From an uncultured Candidatus Poseidoniales archaeon (GTDB lineage Archaea > Thermoplasmatota > Poseidoniia > Poseidoniales > Poseidoniaceae): a stretch of DNA of 64,000 bases. The notes under the pieces were generated by a model, which was not told where the DNA came from, made no database searches, and worked only from the letters and a program-made list of their open reading frames with translations. The translations under genes and the position numbers were made by a program. The stretch is from NCBI GenBank assembly GCA_905181785.1, contig CAJIZC010000017.1, positions 35,140-99,139 on the forward strand. Direction: 5' to 3'. Positions 50,125 to 59,712 of the stretch are shown here, one piece after another; within the stretch, counting starts at the first letter, position 1; every line of letters starts with the position of its first letter.

Positions 50125-50984
50125 TCTTCTTCACCTCCGCTCTCTGGTGTTGGTGCTTTGGATTTCGTTGCTTTCTTGGCTTTTCTTGACGGCTTGGTGT
50201 TTTCTTTCTTGGAAGTCTTTCGGTTTCGTACCGTGCTGGAACGACCGCCTTCCCTCACCGTTTTTGCTTTTTCAAGCAATCGGTCAAGTCCACCATCAAT
50301 GATTTTCTGCCAGTGCTCAATGCCGCGTTGGCTGCTGTCAAGGGCTTCGGCGAGGCGCTTGGTTCGGCCATCCGCTCGACGCCTGTGGGCTTCGTGTTCA
50401 ACGTAGGTGTTGTGGAAGTATTCGTTTTCATTGGCCAGTTCAAGAATGGCATCGTGAGCCTTTTGCGCCTTTTCCAAAAGCGACTTTGCTTCCTTGAACG
50501 AAGCATCCATTTCGGCAAGCCCCTCTTGGCTTGAACTCCGTTCAGCGACCCATTCGTCATGCTGACGGATCAGGTTTTTCATTTCTTGAATGTACTTTTG
50601 TTCTGTTTTGTGGTTGCCAGCGCTTGTTTCGAGTTCCATTTCGATGCTTGCTAATTTTTCATCAAGTTTTTCTTTAGCCCATTTTGGGTTTGGGTCCTTG
50701 ATGCCACCTGATGCTTGGAGTTGATCGCGTAATTCCCCGGCTCGCTTGAACAAAACCCGTGCTTTCGTTTGGGCTTCTGAGCGTTCCCGCTTGAGGCTTG
50801 CAACTTTGCCATTGATGTCGTCTCGCTTTTCTTTGGCTGCACGAGCCAAGGGTTCAGCGTTGACCAGTTCTTCTTGACGAGCATCGAGTTGTTCCGGTAT
50901 GACCTCAGCAAGCCGTTCGCGTCGATGTAAAATGGACTTCGCCAGCAAGGCGGGGGTCACACCGAGCAACTCATCGGGGGTCAT
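50121..50984 (-). CDS. COG1340-like coiled-coil protein (2)
   Basis: A 287-residue protein from ATG 50984, mostly long coiled coil (about 40-245) with several Glu/Lys-rich heptads, then a basic Arg/Lys/Ser segment and an acidic end. Same family type as the protein at 46022-46918 but with little obvious sequence identity outside heptads. Its stop overlaps the GTG of the TUTase-like gene, so the two are translated together and probably form one complex. The start codon lies 92 nt from the divergent surface-protein gene. The C-terminal SGET motif is absent here. Confidence 0.8.
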   Translation of the reverse strand: MTPDELLGVTPALLAKSILHRRERLAEVIPEQLDARQEELVNAEPLARAAKEKRDDINGKVASLKRERSEAQTKARVLFKRAGELRDQLQASGGIKDPNPKWAKEKLDEKLASIEMELETSAGNHKTEQKYIQEMKNLIRQHDEWVAERSSSQEGLAEMDASFKEAKSLLEKAQKAHDAILELANENEYFHNTYVEHEAHRRRADGRTKRLAEALDSSQRGIEHWQKIIDGGLDRLLEKAKTVREGGRSSTVRNRKTSKKENTKPSRKAKKATKSKAPTPESGGEEE

Positions 50985-51076
50985 ACAGTGTCCCCCCACC
51001 TTCCAACCTTGAATAAACACTGCGTAGCGACCCCTTTTGGCGTGAAGGTGAAGAACCCCCTTGACAAGCCGCATCT

Positions 51077-53575
51077 ATGAGGGGGGCGAAGGGGAGCGGT
51101 TGGACGACAGCTGTTGGCCTATTCGCAATCCTTTTGTTGAGCCTTTTCGGCCCACAGGTCGCCGCTTCTGGTGGTTCAGCAACAATCGATGTCGCTTCGA
51201 TTTCGCTGGGTCTAGCAGAACAGACAGATTCGAACACCGTGAATTATTCCTTTGACGTTGTGGAGCAAGGTGGGCTCAGCGCTGATGTGACCGCTCATTC
51301 CACTCTGAAAACAATTGGTGGGTCAGTTCTGGCCTCGTTGAACGAATCGAAAACCATAGGCGTAAACGGCGCAGAAACATTCTCCGTGATGTTCGATGCC
51401 CTGCCGTTTGGCTATTCCATCATTGAAACCACGCTTTCGGGGGATGTAGGTCAAGAAACCAGCACAAACGTCGTCTCCTTCAATCGAACCATCCAACGTT
51501 TGGTCCCGTTAAGCATCGCGATCGGTGCCAGCGGATCGATGAGCTTCACCAGCCTCGATGGCACGGGCAATGAAACAGGCAACATTAGCGTAAGCGACGG
51601 TGACCGTCTCGGCTTGCTTATTCCTGTCCTCAACAATGGTGATTACCCTTGGTCTGGATCGATGACGATTCAATTGAACGCAGGAGCATACAACGAATCG
51701 GTCAACATCACCGGGATTGCGGTTGATGGCATGTCAAGCACCCTCGTGCAGTGGAACTCTTCCATCGCCATGGCGGAAGGTACGACCGAATTGACTGCGA
51801 CCCTGAACAACAGCGGTGATGGCGACCAATCCGATGAATCACGATCCTTCCAGCTGGCCATCGCACCGCCACCTCTGCCAGAAATGGATCTCCAACTTCT
51901 GCTTGCTACCGAAGATTATGTGGCGGGTGATGTCCTCGATTGGAACCTTTCAGTCACCAACAATGGAAGCAGTTCCTTTTCCGGTCAAATCACCTGCACC
52001 TTCGGCATAACAACCGCTCTTAACCAATCACTCGTGGTGGCAGTAAGCACCTCTTCCACGCTCCAATTTACCACTCAAGCGCGACCAGATAACTTGGTCT
52101 GCAATGCGTCGGGAATGCGCCTATCAGCCGCATCAAACAGCCCTCTAACGGTCGTTTTTGACCTCGTTTCGGCTGTGTTTGAATCCGCAGGTTCGTCGAC
52201 CCCGGCTGTTCTTGACGGGCCTTGGCATGTAGGGGACAGCGCTCGCTTCTCAATGCTGGTGCGCAATCATGGCGACATCGAAGGGTCAGTGGCCCTCGAA
52301 TGCATCACCACCCAATCCACCTACACAAGCCCATTGCTCACGTTAGCGGTGGACGCAGCTGGTGAGGTCGCTGTCATCGTTCCCATGATGCAAGAAGGCG
52401 ACCAAATGGTCTCTTGGCGCCTCGTCTCACCAGACGGCAGCATCGACGATGGACTCAATGGTACGCTTGTGGTTCCAGTTTCTGCCAAGCAGGTGCTCTC
52501 ACCTTCTGTCGGCTTGGTGACTTGGGATGCTGAAACTGGTGTCAGCATGTCCTGGTCGGTCACGCTTGGTGAAGGCGTTGACCGTTCGGTTCGATTGCGT
52601 CTTGGGTACTTTGAATCAGGTGAAACGTACCTTCTTGACTATGATGTTCTGTTGGCGCCGGGCGTGACCAATGGGACCTTTGACCTTGGTTTCATCGAAG
52701 CAGATCGAGTTACCCTTCGCGTCGATGCAATCAACTGGAGCGAAGCTTTTGGCCCGTCAAGCGATAGCAAATCTATTCCAGGCGATAGGCCGGTCTACAG
52801 CGTCACTTTCGACCCGTTGGCCTCTCCATCAAGACCCGGAGCAGGGCAATCAGCCACAGTGCAAATCCAAATTACCAACAATGGCGATGTCGCAGGAACA
52901 AACGGTGAGCTCATTTTGCTCGGCGAGGACAACACACTTTACGGGACAAAAATCACGGACCCACTCGACGCAGGTGAGTCAACCACGCTCACGTTTAATT
53001 TGGATTGGCCTCAAGGCACGAGGGTGAAGTTGCAAGCAATCTGGAGCATTGATGGCACCCAACTGCTCGCCTCGAATTCTTTTACCTCTGCCGATGTTGA
53101 AGCCGAAGAAGAAGCATTCAGCATTCCTTGGATGGGCATTCTTGGCGGCGTCGCATTGGCAGGAGTGGTGCTCGCCGCTGTTCGTATCAAGCAGGGTCAA
53201 TCTCTGAGTCCGTCTTCAAAGAAAAATCGACCAACAACAACCAATTCAAAAACCACTTCCACTGCGAAGCACAGCGACATCAAAATCCAGGTCGGTTGCC
53301 CAGAGTGCGCCCGTCAACTCCGAGTTCCCGAGTCATACAGCGGATCTGTGCGATGCCCTGATTGCTCCAACCGATTTGAGGTGGAAGCAAAAGTTACCGC
53401 TTCGGAAGACTCGGAAATGAGCACAGAACAGCCAGACGAAGAAGAGGTTGAAGTGGTGGAAGAGAAAGTCGAAGTGTCTTGTCCTGAATGCGACCAATCC
53501 CTACGGGTTCCGAGCAGTTACAACGGTTCCGTGCGGTGCCCAGCTTGCGAATTTGTATTCACGGCAAAGGGTTGA
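51077..53575 (+). CDS. surface protein with CARDB-like domains and cytoplasmic tandem zinc ribbons
   Basis: An 832-residue protein. Signal peptide (about 1-30), then several repeated beta-sandwich domains (about 40-670) with NNGDYPWSG and NNGDVAGTNGE motifs typical of CARDB/COG1361-type domains, one membrane helix (PWMGILGGVALAGVVLAAV, about 685-703), a Ser/Thr/Lys-rich linker, and two copies of an MJ0042-like zinc ribbon at the cytoplasmic C-terminus. Each ribbon has CPEC...LRVP..Y.GSVRCP.C. The N-outside/C-inside layout suggests a signalling or anchoring role. An acidic linker separates the ribbons. Confidence 0.85.
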   Translation: MRGAKGSGWTTAVGLFAILLLSLFGPQVAASGGSATIDVASISLGLAEQTDSNTVNYSFDVVEQGGLSADVTAHSTLKTIGGSVLASLNESKTIGVNGAETFSVMFDALPFGYSIIETTLSGDVGQETSTNVVSFNRTIQRLVPLSIAIGASGSMSFTSLDGTGNETGNISVSDGDRLGLLIPVLNNGDYPWSGSMTIQLNAGAYNESVNITGIAVDGMSSTLVQWNSSIAMAEGTTELTATLNNSGDGDQSDESRSFQLAIAPPPLPEMDLQLLLATEDYVAGDVLDWNLSVTNNGSSSFSGQITCTFGITTALNQSLVVAVSTSSTLQFTTQARPDNLVCNASGMRLSAASNSPLTVVFDLVSAVFESAGSSTPAVLDGPWHVGDSARFSMLVRNHGDIEGSVALECITTQSTYTSPLLTLAVDAAGEVAVIVPMMQEGDQMVSWRLVSPDGSIDDGLNGTLVVPVSAKQVLSPSVGLVTWDAETGVSMSWSVTLGEGVDRSVRLRLGYFESGETYLLDYDVLLAPGVTNGTFDLGFIEADRVTLRVDAINWSEAFGPSSDSKSIPGDRPVYSVTFDPLASPSRPGAGQSATVQIQITNNGDVAGTNGELILLGEDNTLYGTKITDPLDAGESTTLTFNLDWPQGTRVKLQAIWSIDGTQLLASNSFTSADVEAEEEAFSIPWMGILGGVALAGVVLAAVRIKQGQSLSPSSKKNRPTTTNSKTTSTAKHSDIKIQVGCPECARQLRVPESYSGSVRCPDCSNRFEVEAKVTASEDSEMSTEQPDEEEVEVVEEKVEVSCPECDQSLRVPSSYNGSVRCPACEFVFTAKG

Positions 53576-53600
53576 ATTGGGTGGACGGTGAGGGAAGAGC

Positions 53601-54260
53601 ATGGTTGGCCACTTTAGGGAGTTTGAGGATGAATACCTCGAAACCATGTACGAGTTCTATGAGCGGGACCCAGAAGCAATGGTGCGCACAGGAGATCTTT
53701 CTGAAGCGCTCTCAGTTTCCCCTGCTTCCGCTACTGAAATGATTCAGAGACTCGCCACCAAAGGTCTTGTTGAATACACGCCTTACAAGGGGGCTACCCT
53801 GACGCCAACAGGCTTGATTCATGGGATGAAAATGAAGCGACGGCATCGTTTAGCCGAGGTTTTGCTCGACATCCTGCCGTTTGACGGAAACGCACACGCC
53901 ACGGCTTGTCGACTTGAACACGCCATCGATGATGATCTGGAAGTGGCGTTATCGCTGCTCCTTGGCCGCCCTGACCTGGACCCAAGCGGTCGAGAAATAC
54001 CAAAGGCTTCACCCGAGATTCTTGCCCGCATTGAAGCAGGTCACAAAGAAATCCGTGCTCTTTCCTCCATGTCCGAAGGCGAGCATGGTTCGTTGCAAGG
54101 CATGGTTGTGGCTCCAGAAAGGCTGGAGCACCTCAAAGCCATTGGCATCACCGTCGGAACGGGTATTTCACGAGACGCTGAAGGGTACTTCATGGACGAT
54201 GGGCGGCGCGTTGAACTCAGCGTTGAGTTAACCGCTCAACTTCTGTTTCGTCCATCTTGA
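53601..54260 (+). CDS. DtxR/MntR-family metal-dependent regulator
   Basis: A 219-residue protein. N-terminal winged helix (EDEYLETMYEFYERDPEAM, RTGDLSEALSVSPASATEMI, GLVEYTPYKGATLT), a dimerisation domain with metal ligands around HRLAEVLLDIL and CRLEHAIDDDLEVAL, and a C-terminal SH3-like domain. Represses metal uptake genes when Mn2+ or Fe2+ is bound. ATG at 53601 with GAGGGA 9 nt upstream. It follows the surface protein by 25 nt. Metal specificity not determinable. Confidence 0.9.
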   Translation: MVGHFREFEDEYLETMYEFYERDPEAMVRTGDLSEALSVSPASATEMIQRLATKGLVEYTPYKGATLTPTGLIHGMKMKRRHRLAEVLLDILPFDGNAHATACRLEHAIDDDLEVALSLLLGRPDLDPSGREIPKASPEILARIEAGHKEIRALSSMSEGEHGSLQGMVVAPERLEHLKAIGITVGTGISRDAEGYFMDDGRRVELSVELTAQLLFRPS

Positions 54261-54308
54261 CCGACATATCGATGTAAGGCTTTAGAACACAGCCCTCATG
54301 GATGAAAC

Positions 54309-55805
54309 ATGGTCGATGCTGATGGTTCCCTAAACACCAGAGAGGAATCGATTCTCTCCTCCGAACGGTTTTGGTTTGCCCTCGACCGGCAATTGGTGAG
54401 TTCAGGGCTGCGATTGCTGCTTTTGCTTCCGTCTTTTTCGTTCTTGACTGCTTTTGGCGCTTTGGCTTATGCGCAAGGTTCACCTGCTTGGTGGTCGAAA
54501 ATAGAACCAACCGTCAACCTGAGTTTCGCAATGACCTTGACAGCCCTCACGTTTGTGATTCTGTTTGGCTTTATTATCACGCAAACCGTGCACCGGCATC
54601 GCACCCATTTGTCGATCGCCAGTTTCCAATCCGAAGTCGATCGTTTGAATCAAGAGCACCGTGCAGTCCAATCGCTTCACGGCTACGAAGGTCTTGCTCA
54701 CCACATGACAAGTGTTCGTGCTAAACACACGCTTTCGCTGACCTATGCCGTCATTTCTACAGTCATGTTGGTCGGCATCTTTTACGTCAACATCGAATCA
54801 TTAAACGGGAGAATTTTACTCCTGCTTTCGCTTTCATTCACGCTGCTCTCACTTGGTCAGCACCTTTCCACTCGCTCTCGGCCGTTCAACATGGACGAGC
54901 GAACAGGCTTGCTTGATGCCTACAACCCACCGATTCACCCCTCGACGCTGGAGATGGTCTTCAGCGACCTTGTGAAAACACACATGGACCCGTTGCTTCG
55001 CTCCGAATATGAAGTGTATTCCAAACAAATCGAATCCTCTTTCTTGACTCAAATAGACCCCCAATTTGCCCGGGAAAAAATCCTGATGACGCTGTACCGT
55101 CATTCGAAAGGCCTTGATTTTGAGACCATGGAACGAGAACTAAGAGAAGTCCTCGATGAGGAAGGGATGAACTTGGTCAAGGACCACCCCGTGTTTACGA
55201 TGGAAGAATGGCTGTCCATTATTCATCACGTCGAGCGATCGTGTCCTGCTTTTTTCCGCATGATTGGACGCATCGAGGAAGACCTTGGCGCTGGGCGAGA
55301 CACCACCACCAATGATATCGTGTTCGAAGTGGACATGGAGAATGTAGTTCACGAGCGAGCCAATCTCTTCACGCTGATTCACAACCTTTCAGATGAACCA
55401 AGAACCATTGTGCTCCGCGTTCAATCACCCGACTTCCGTCCTCACGATCTGGCCATGACCTACAGGCTTGATCCGGGCGAAAAGCGATGGTGGTCCGACA
55501 AGAACGTACCACTTGCCGCCGAAGGCGACAACGACGTGCTCGGTTTGATGTCTGGCTTGCTTCGCGATGGTACAATGGCTTGGCAATCATTGCTCCCTGA
55601 GCGGTTCGGGGAAGCCACCGTTTCGGTTCGCCTCGAAGAACAAAGTGGGGACCTGCTTATCGGGCGGCAAATCAACGTCAGGGTTCGTTCCAAGTACCGT
55701 GAACGCGTTCGAGCCTCGGGTTCACTCACCACAAATTTGCTCGGGGGCGTTGGTCTGCTGCTCGGCGTGTTCATCAAAATTAGAGATATATTTGATGCGA
55801 TTTGA
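54309..55805 (+). CDS. polytopic membrane protein with large cytoplasmic domain
   Basis: A 498-residue protein with two pairs of N-terminal membrane helices (about 33-85 and 138-180), a large helical soluble domain (about 190-460) and one C-terminal helix (about 470-490). No family recognised. The soluble domain has a beta-sandwich-like part (FTLIHNLSDEPRTIVLRVQS) near residues 355-435. It may be co-transcribed with the regulator upstream, 48 nt away. Confidence 0.7.
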   Translation: MVDADGSLNTREESILSSERFWFALDRQLVSSGLRLLLLLPSFSFLTAFGALAYAQGSPAWWSKIEPTVNLSFAMTLTALTFVILFGFIITQTVHRHRTHLSIASFQSEVDRLNQEHRAVQSLHGYEGLAHHMTSVRAKHTLSLTYAVISTVMLVGIFYVNIESLNGRILLLLSLSFTLLSLGQHLSTRSRPFNMDERTGLLDAYNPPIHPSTLEMVFSDLVKTHMDPLLRSEYEVYSKQIESSFLTQIDPQFAREKILMTLYRHSKGLDFETMERELREVLDEEGMNLVKDHPVFTMEEWLSIIHHVERSCPAFFRMIGRIEEDLGAGRDTTTNDIVFEVDMENVVHERANLFTLIHNLSDEPRTIVLRVQSPDFRPHDLAMTYRLDPGEKRWWSDKNVPLAAEGDNDVLGLMSGLLRDGTMAWQSLLPERFGEATVSVRLEEQSGDLLIGRQINVRVRSKYRERVRASGSLTTNLLGGVGLLLGVFIKIRDIFDAI

Positions 55806-55865
55806 GTTTATTTTTGCTCTTCTGCCCTTCCGTAGCCTTGAAATGGGCTACGCCATGGACAAACC

Positions 55866-56873
55866 ATGCGCGGAATCAAAGAAGATGCCGAACCAAGCCC
55901 TGATTCAGATTTGAGGGATGAATTGCAAGCCATGGAAGCTCGCGTTCGTAAGATGCGCGACTCACGCAATGGCTACAGCGACCAAGCGCGTACCGCCGCT
56001 GACAAGCGCAATGCAATCCAAGGCCAATACAAAGAACACAAGGAAAAGGTTGACCTCGTTCTGGCAGAAGTCAAAGCAATCCGCGCAGAAGTCCGGATGC
56101 ACAAAGAAAAGCGCAACGCTATTCAAGCGCAACTCAAGGACATCATCAGTCAAGCCAAAGGCCATCGCAAGGAAAAGGGGACGAAGAAATCGGCAACGGC
56201 AGAATACGCCCAACTCAAGCACGATGTCGCTGGTTTAGAGAGAACCTTTGAAACCTCCTCAGTCGGTCAAAAGAAGGAAAAAGAGATGATTAAGAGCATC
56301 AAGGAAATGAAGCGAAGAATCGCTGAACTCGCTCCTGAAGTTGTTCAATTCGAGATGATTGCAGTCGATCTAAGCGACATGGACACCGCCATCAAGACCC
56401 TCAAATCCGAAGCTGATGCTTCTCACCAAGCCATGCTTGAAGCCGTCGGCCGTGCTGATGCAATGTCAAAGGAAGTTGATGAAGCGTTCACGCACCGAGA
56501 TTTCCTCAAGGCAGAAGGTGACCGATTCCACAACGAATTCGTCGAAATGAGAAAGAAATCTGATCAGGTCCACGAAAAGATCACTGAACTTATGGTCAAC
56601 GTCAACGAGATCCGGGACAAACTCAGCATGGCTCGAGACGAACGCAAATCATGGATGGTCGACCACAACGCATCCGTCAAATCCGAGATGCAGACCGGCG
56701 CTGAATCTGAAGATGTAGCCGATGCTCTTCTCTCCAGCCTCCAAAACCAAGGCTCAGTTACCTTTGGTGGCACCTCTAAAAGTGACGCTCAAGGCGTGGT
56801 CAAGAAGGGCGGGAAATCATCCAAGAAGAAGTCCATGCGACGCATCGACATGAACGCTTCTCGCCGTCGCTGA
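55866..56873 (+). CDS. COG1340-like coiled-coil protein (3)
   Basis: A 335-residue, almost entirely coiled-coil protein with regular Glu/Lys heptads and AL-rich stretches (residues about 10-275), a Ser/Gly-rich linker and a basic C-terminus (KKGGKSSKKKSMRRIDMNASRRR split as KKGGKSSKKKS and MRRIDMNASRRR). Its motif ADALLSSLQNQGSV is near the place where the other family members carry SGET. ATG 55866. The nucleotidyltransferase at 56884 starts 10 nt after the stop. Confidence 0.8.
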   Translation: MRGIKEDAEPSPDSDLRDELQAMEARVRKMRDSRNGYSDQARTAADKRNAIQGQYKEHKEKVDLVLAEVKAIRAEVRMHKEKRNAIQAQLKDIISQAKGHRKEKGTKKSATAEYAQLKHDVAGLERTFETSSVGQKKEKEMIKSIKEMKRRIAELAPEVVQFEMIAVDLSDMDTAIKTLKSEADASHQAMLEAVGRADAMSKEVDEAFTHRDFLKAEGDRFHNEFVEMRKKSDQVHEKITELMVNVNEIRDKLSMARDERKSWMVDHNASVKSEMQTGAESEDVADALLSSLQNQGSVTFGGTSKSDAQGVVKKGGKSSKKKSMRRIDMNASRRR

Positions 56874-56883
56874 GGGATTCCTT

Positions 56884-57945
56884 TTGCACGGCGTCATCAT
56901 GGCAGGTGGGCAAGGTTCCCGCCTACGGCCGTTGACTTTGACACGGCCAAAACCAATGGTCGAAGTGCTTGGGCGACCTGTGATTGATTTTGTCAAAGAC
57001 GCGATGGTTGATGCTGGTGTCGATCATTTGATTGTCACGACAGGATACAGAGGCGAACAACTTTCAGCGCATGTTGAAGGGTGGGCTGCGACTCCAAACA
57101 CAAGCGCTCGAATCAACCAGGAAGCCACACCGATGGGGACGGCCGGTAGCGTTCGTCTTCTTTTGGATGAATTGACTGAAACGTTTGTTGTTGGCTCGGG
57201 CGATGCAGTGGCCTCGTTTGACATTCAAAAACTCGTAAAAGCGCATCAGCAGAACGGCGCAAAGGTCACCATGGCTCTTTGGGAAGTTGAAGACCCAACT
57301 GAATTTGGAATCGTTGGACTCTCCGAGGAACATGAAGGGGAGTTGGATGGAGATCTTCGGCAAGGTTACATTCGTCAATTCAAAGAGAAACCCACAATTG
57401 AGGAAGCGTTTAGCAACGTCATCAATGCAGGGTTATACATCATCGAACCTGAGGTTTTGGCCCTCGTTCCAGAGGGTGAGAAATTTGATTTCAGCAAACA
57501 ATTGTTCCCACTCGTGCTGGAGATGGGTTGGCCAATGTACGCTCAAACCATTGATGGGGTTTGGTTTGATGTCGGCCATCCAATGGAGTTGATTCGAGCT
57601 CAACATTCGCTCATCGAAGGCCGTGAGGATCTCCCCTTTCCTCATCCAGATGGGAGGTTCAGTGCTGAAGGAAGTTTCTTTGCCTCAGGTGTTGAATTGA
57701 ATCCAAACGTGATCGGCTCTGTGCTTTCGATGGGCACCGAAGTTGGAAAGGGTTGCCAAATCAAAGATTCCTTGCTCATGTCAGGGTGCAACATCGCTTC
57801 GAATGTGAAGATTAGCGGTTCAGTTCTTGGTCGCAACGTCAAGGTTGGTGCTGGATCGATTCTTACCGGTGTTGTGATTGGCGATGACGTGACGGTAGAA
57901 GCCGGCCGTAGCGTGATAAATGTGCGAATCCCGGACAATTCGTGA
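56884..57945 (+). CDS. sugar-phosphate nucleotidyltransferase with left-handed beta-helix tail
   Basis: A 353-residue NDP-sugar pyrophosphorylase-like enzyme: GGQGSRLRPLT with the nucleotide loop, PKPMVEVLGRP, NQEATPMGTAGSVR, GYIRQFKEKPT, then FDVGHPMELI and a C-terminal hexapeptide-repeat region with VSGSVLGRNVKVGAG-like turns. It resembles mannose-1-phosphate guanylyltransferase or glucose-1-phosphate thymidylyltransferase. The start is TTG at 56884, with GAGGGA 6 nt upstream. The ATG six codons later would remove the first strand of the fold. It follows a coiled-coil gene by 10 nt, so co-transcription is likely. Confidence 0.88.
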   Translation: MHGVIMAGGQGSRLRPLTLTRPKPMVEVLGRPVIDFVKDAMVDAGVDHLIVTTGYRGEQLSAHVEGWAATPNTSARINQEATPMGTAGSVRLLLDELTETFVVGSGDAVASFDIQKLVKAHQQNGAKVTMALWEVEDPTEFGIVGLSEEHEGELDGDLRQGYIRQFKEKPTIEEAFSNVINAGLYIIEPEVLALVPEGEKFDFSKQLFPLVLEMGWPMYAQTIDGVWFDVGHPMELIRAQHSLIEGREDLPFPHPDGRFSAEGSFFASGVELNPNVIGSVLSMGTEVGKGCQIKDSLLMSGCNIASNVKISGSVLGRNVKVGAGSILTGVVIGDDVTVEAGRSVINVRIPDNS

Positions 57946-57999
57946 ATTTTGACGGCGTTTAATTTAAGAACCACGGGTTAGCGCCGAAATTTGAGAACC

Positions 58000-58242
58000 A
58001 TGTCAGACAAATCGGCTGAACCATACCGGTCCTATGAACGTACATGGGATGAGATAGAGCAAATGCTTGCCAACGCTGAAGAGAAGCGCCAGGAATGGAA
58101 GGACTGGTTCAAGGATTGCCGGAAGAAGGGCGATAGAGAGGGCATGAAGGAAGCCGCTCGGAATCACAAGGCTTTGGACGGTGTGATCAAGACACTCAAG
58201 TGGACCCTTGGTGAAGAAGGCATTTCTGACCCTCTTGATTGA
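58000..58242 (+). CDS. small charged helical protein
   Basis: An 80-residue, very charged, Trp-containing helical protein (MSDKSAEPYRSYERTWDEI), no family recognised. TTTAATTTAAG upstream (57958-57968) is a TATA-like stretch. A TTG at 57991 would add three residues. Small, stand-alone, probably expressed. Confidence 0.6.
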   Translation: MSDKSAEPYRSYERTWDEIEQMLANAEEKRQEWKDWFKDCRKKGDREGMKEAARNHKALDGVIKTLKWTLGEEGISDPLD

Positions 58243-58286
58243 TCCATTCCAGTAAGGCTTTCAAAATGGCCGCTGGGCTTGACGCC

Positions 58287-59279
58287 TCACCAGCCACGCT
58301 GGTCCATTCTGACTTCGAGGGTTTCCAATTCGTCGCCTTTCATTGGGTCACCAAGCGTCATTGCCATGGCCTCAGTCACCTTGGAAGCATCATTATAGTG
58401 AGCCGTTGCAAGCACGATTGCGTCAGCCATCGTCTTTGGATCGCTTGACTTGAAGATTCCAGAGCCGACGAAGATACCATCCATGCCGAGGCGCATCATG
58501 TGAGATGCATCTGCAGGTGTCGCAATACCCCCTGCTGAGAACGTAACCACGGGCAGTCGTCCCATGTCACGAACGTCGTTCAGGATTGATTGGATTTCAT
58601 GTTCCATCACATCATCAATGGCCCCGAATGGGGTCATAGGGTGGCTGCCGGGGAGTTCAGAGGTGTTGGCGAGGACCTTGAACCGGTCCATGATCATGTG
58701 AGTTGCGGCTTGAATACCGTTCTCATCAAGGCCTTGCACTTGCTTAATTTCTTGGTCAATCAAGCGAGCGTGAGTCACAGCAGCCACGAGGTTGCCAGTC
58801 CCTGCTTCGCCCTTGGTGCGAATCATTGAGGCGCCTTCATAGATTCTCCGAACCGCTTCGCCGAGTCCCGTAGCACCGCAAACGAATGGGATTTCGTAGT
58901 CTTTCTTGTTGATGTGGAAGAATGGGTCAGCCGGGGTGAGAACTTCAGATTCATCAACCATGTCGACACCCATCGATTCGAGGATTCTTGCTTCGCCTTC
59001 GTGCCCAATTCTAGCTTTCGCCATCACCGGGATCGAAGTGCAGTCGAGGATGCCTTGAATCATGTCTGGGTGGCTCATTCGTGCGACGCCACCATCCCTT
59101 CGGATGTCTGCTGGAACCCGTTCGAGCGCCATAACCGCAACAGCACCGGAGTCTTCTGCTACCGCTGCTTGTGCCGGGTCGACGACGTCCATAATGACGC
59201 CACCTTGTTGCATTCTTGCAAACCCACGCTTGAGGAGGTCGCTGCCGTTTCGAAGGTTTGTGAAGTCAGTGTGCACCAT
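58287..59279 (-). CDS. pdxS: pyridoxal 5'-phosphate synthase lyase subunit
   Basis: A 330-residue PdxS/Pdx1: [39 protein letters not shown], the catalytic lysine region [40 protein letters not shown], and the phosphate-binding [12 protein letters not shown] and GIFVGSGIF. It builds pyridoxal 5'-phosphate from ribose 5-phosphate, glyceraldehyde 3-phosphate and ammonia from PdxT. The PdxT glutaminase gene is not in the window. Start ATG 59279 rather than TTG 59288. Confidence 0.96.
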   Translation of the reverse strand: MVHTDFTNLRNGSDLLKRGFARMQQGGVIMDVVDPAQAAVAEDSGAVAVMALERVPADIRRDGGVARMSHPDMIQGILDCTSIPVMAKARIGHEGEARILESMGVDMVDESEVLTPADPFFHINKKDYEIPFVCGATGLGEAVRRIYEGASMIRTKGEAGTGNLVAAVTHARLIDQEIKQVQGLDENGIQAATHMIMDRFKVLANTSELPGSHPMTPFGAIDDVMEHEIQSILNDVRDMGRLPVVTFSAGGIATPADASHMMRLGMDGIFVGSGIFKSSDPKTMADAIVLATAHYNDASKVTEAMAMTLGDPMKGDELETLEVRMDQRGW

Positions 59280-59358
59280 GTGATTCAACCCTTCCTAGCA
59301 TCAGACCTTCATGAACATTGGTTCGCACCCACGGCTCAGCCATGTCGAGGATTTGCCT

Positions 59359-59634
59359 TCAATCGGCAAGCACTGGTGAATCGCCTTCTGCGATTTCAGC
59401 GTCGACAGATTCGACAGCGTTGCGCTCAATCCAATATTCCTCTTCTTCGGGAACATCTGTGTCTGCGAAAATAGCGTCAACAGGGCATTCAGGAATGCAA
59501 GCACCGCAGTCAATGCATTCATCTGGATCGATGACGAGGTAGGTGTCTGCTTCTCGAAATGCCTCTACGGGGCAAACGACAACGCATTCTTGGTATTTGT
59601 GATCGACGCAAGTTGATGTTACTACGTGTGTCAT
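59359..59634 (-). CDS. 7Fe-type ferredoxin (FdxA-like)
   Basis: A 91-residue ferredoxin. The first cluster site is C-x7-C-x3-CP (STCVDHKYQECVVVCPVEAF), as in FdxA 3Fe-4S/4Fe-4S ferredoxins; the second is CIDCGACIPECPVDAIF. The C-terminal tail is acidic. Electron carrier, cytoplasmic. ATG 59634 is preferred over upstream codons because the family N-terminus begins there (MTHVVTSTCV). Encoded near, but not overlapping, pdxS. Confidence 0.93.
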   Translation of the reverse strand: MTHVVTSTCVDHKYQECVVVCPVEAFREADTYLVIDPDECIDCGACIPECPVDAIFADTDVPEEEEYWIERNAVESVDAEIAEGDSPVLAD

Positions 59635-59712
59635 GTGATGGTCTCCGCTCCGTGGGAGGGACCGCCGATACATGAAGGCTTTGAACCTGATATCACGCAT
59701 CGCCCAGCAGTT

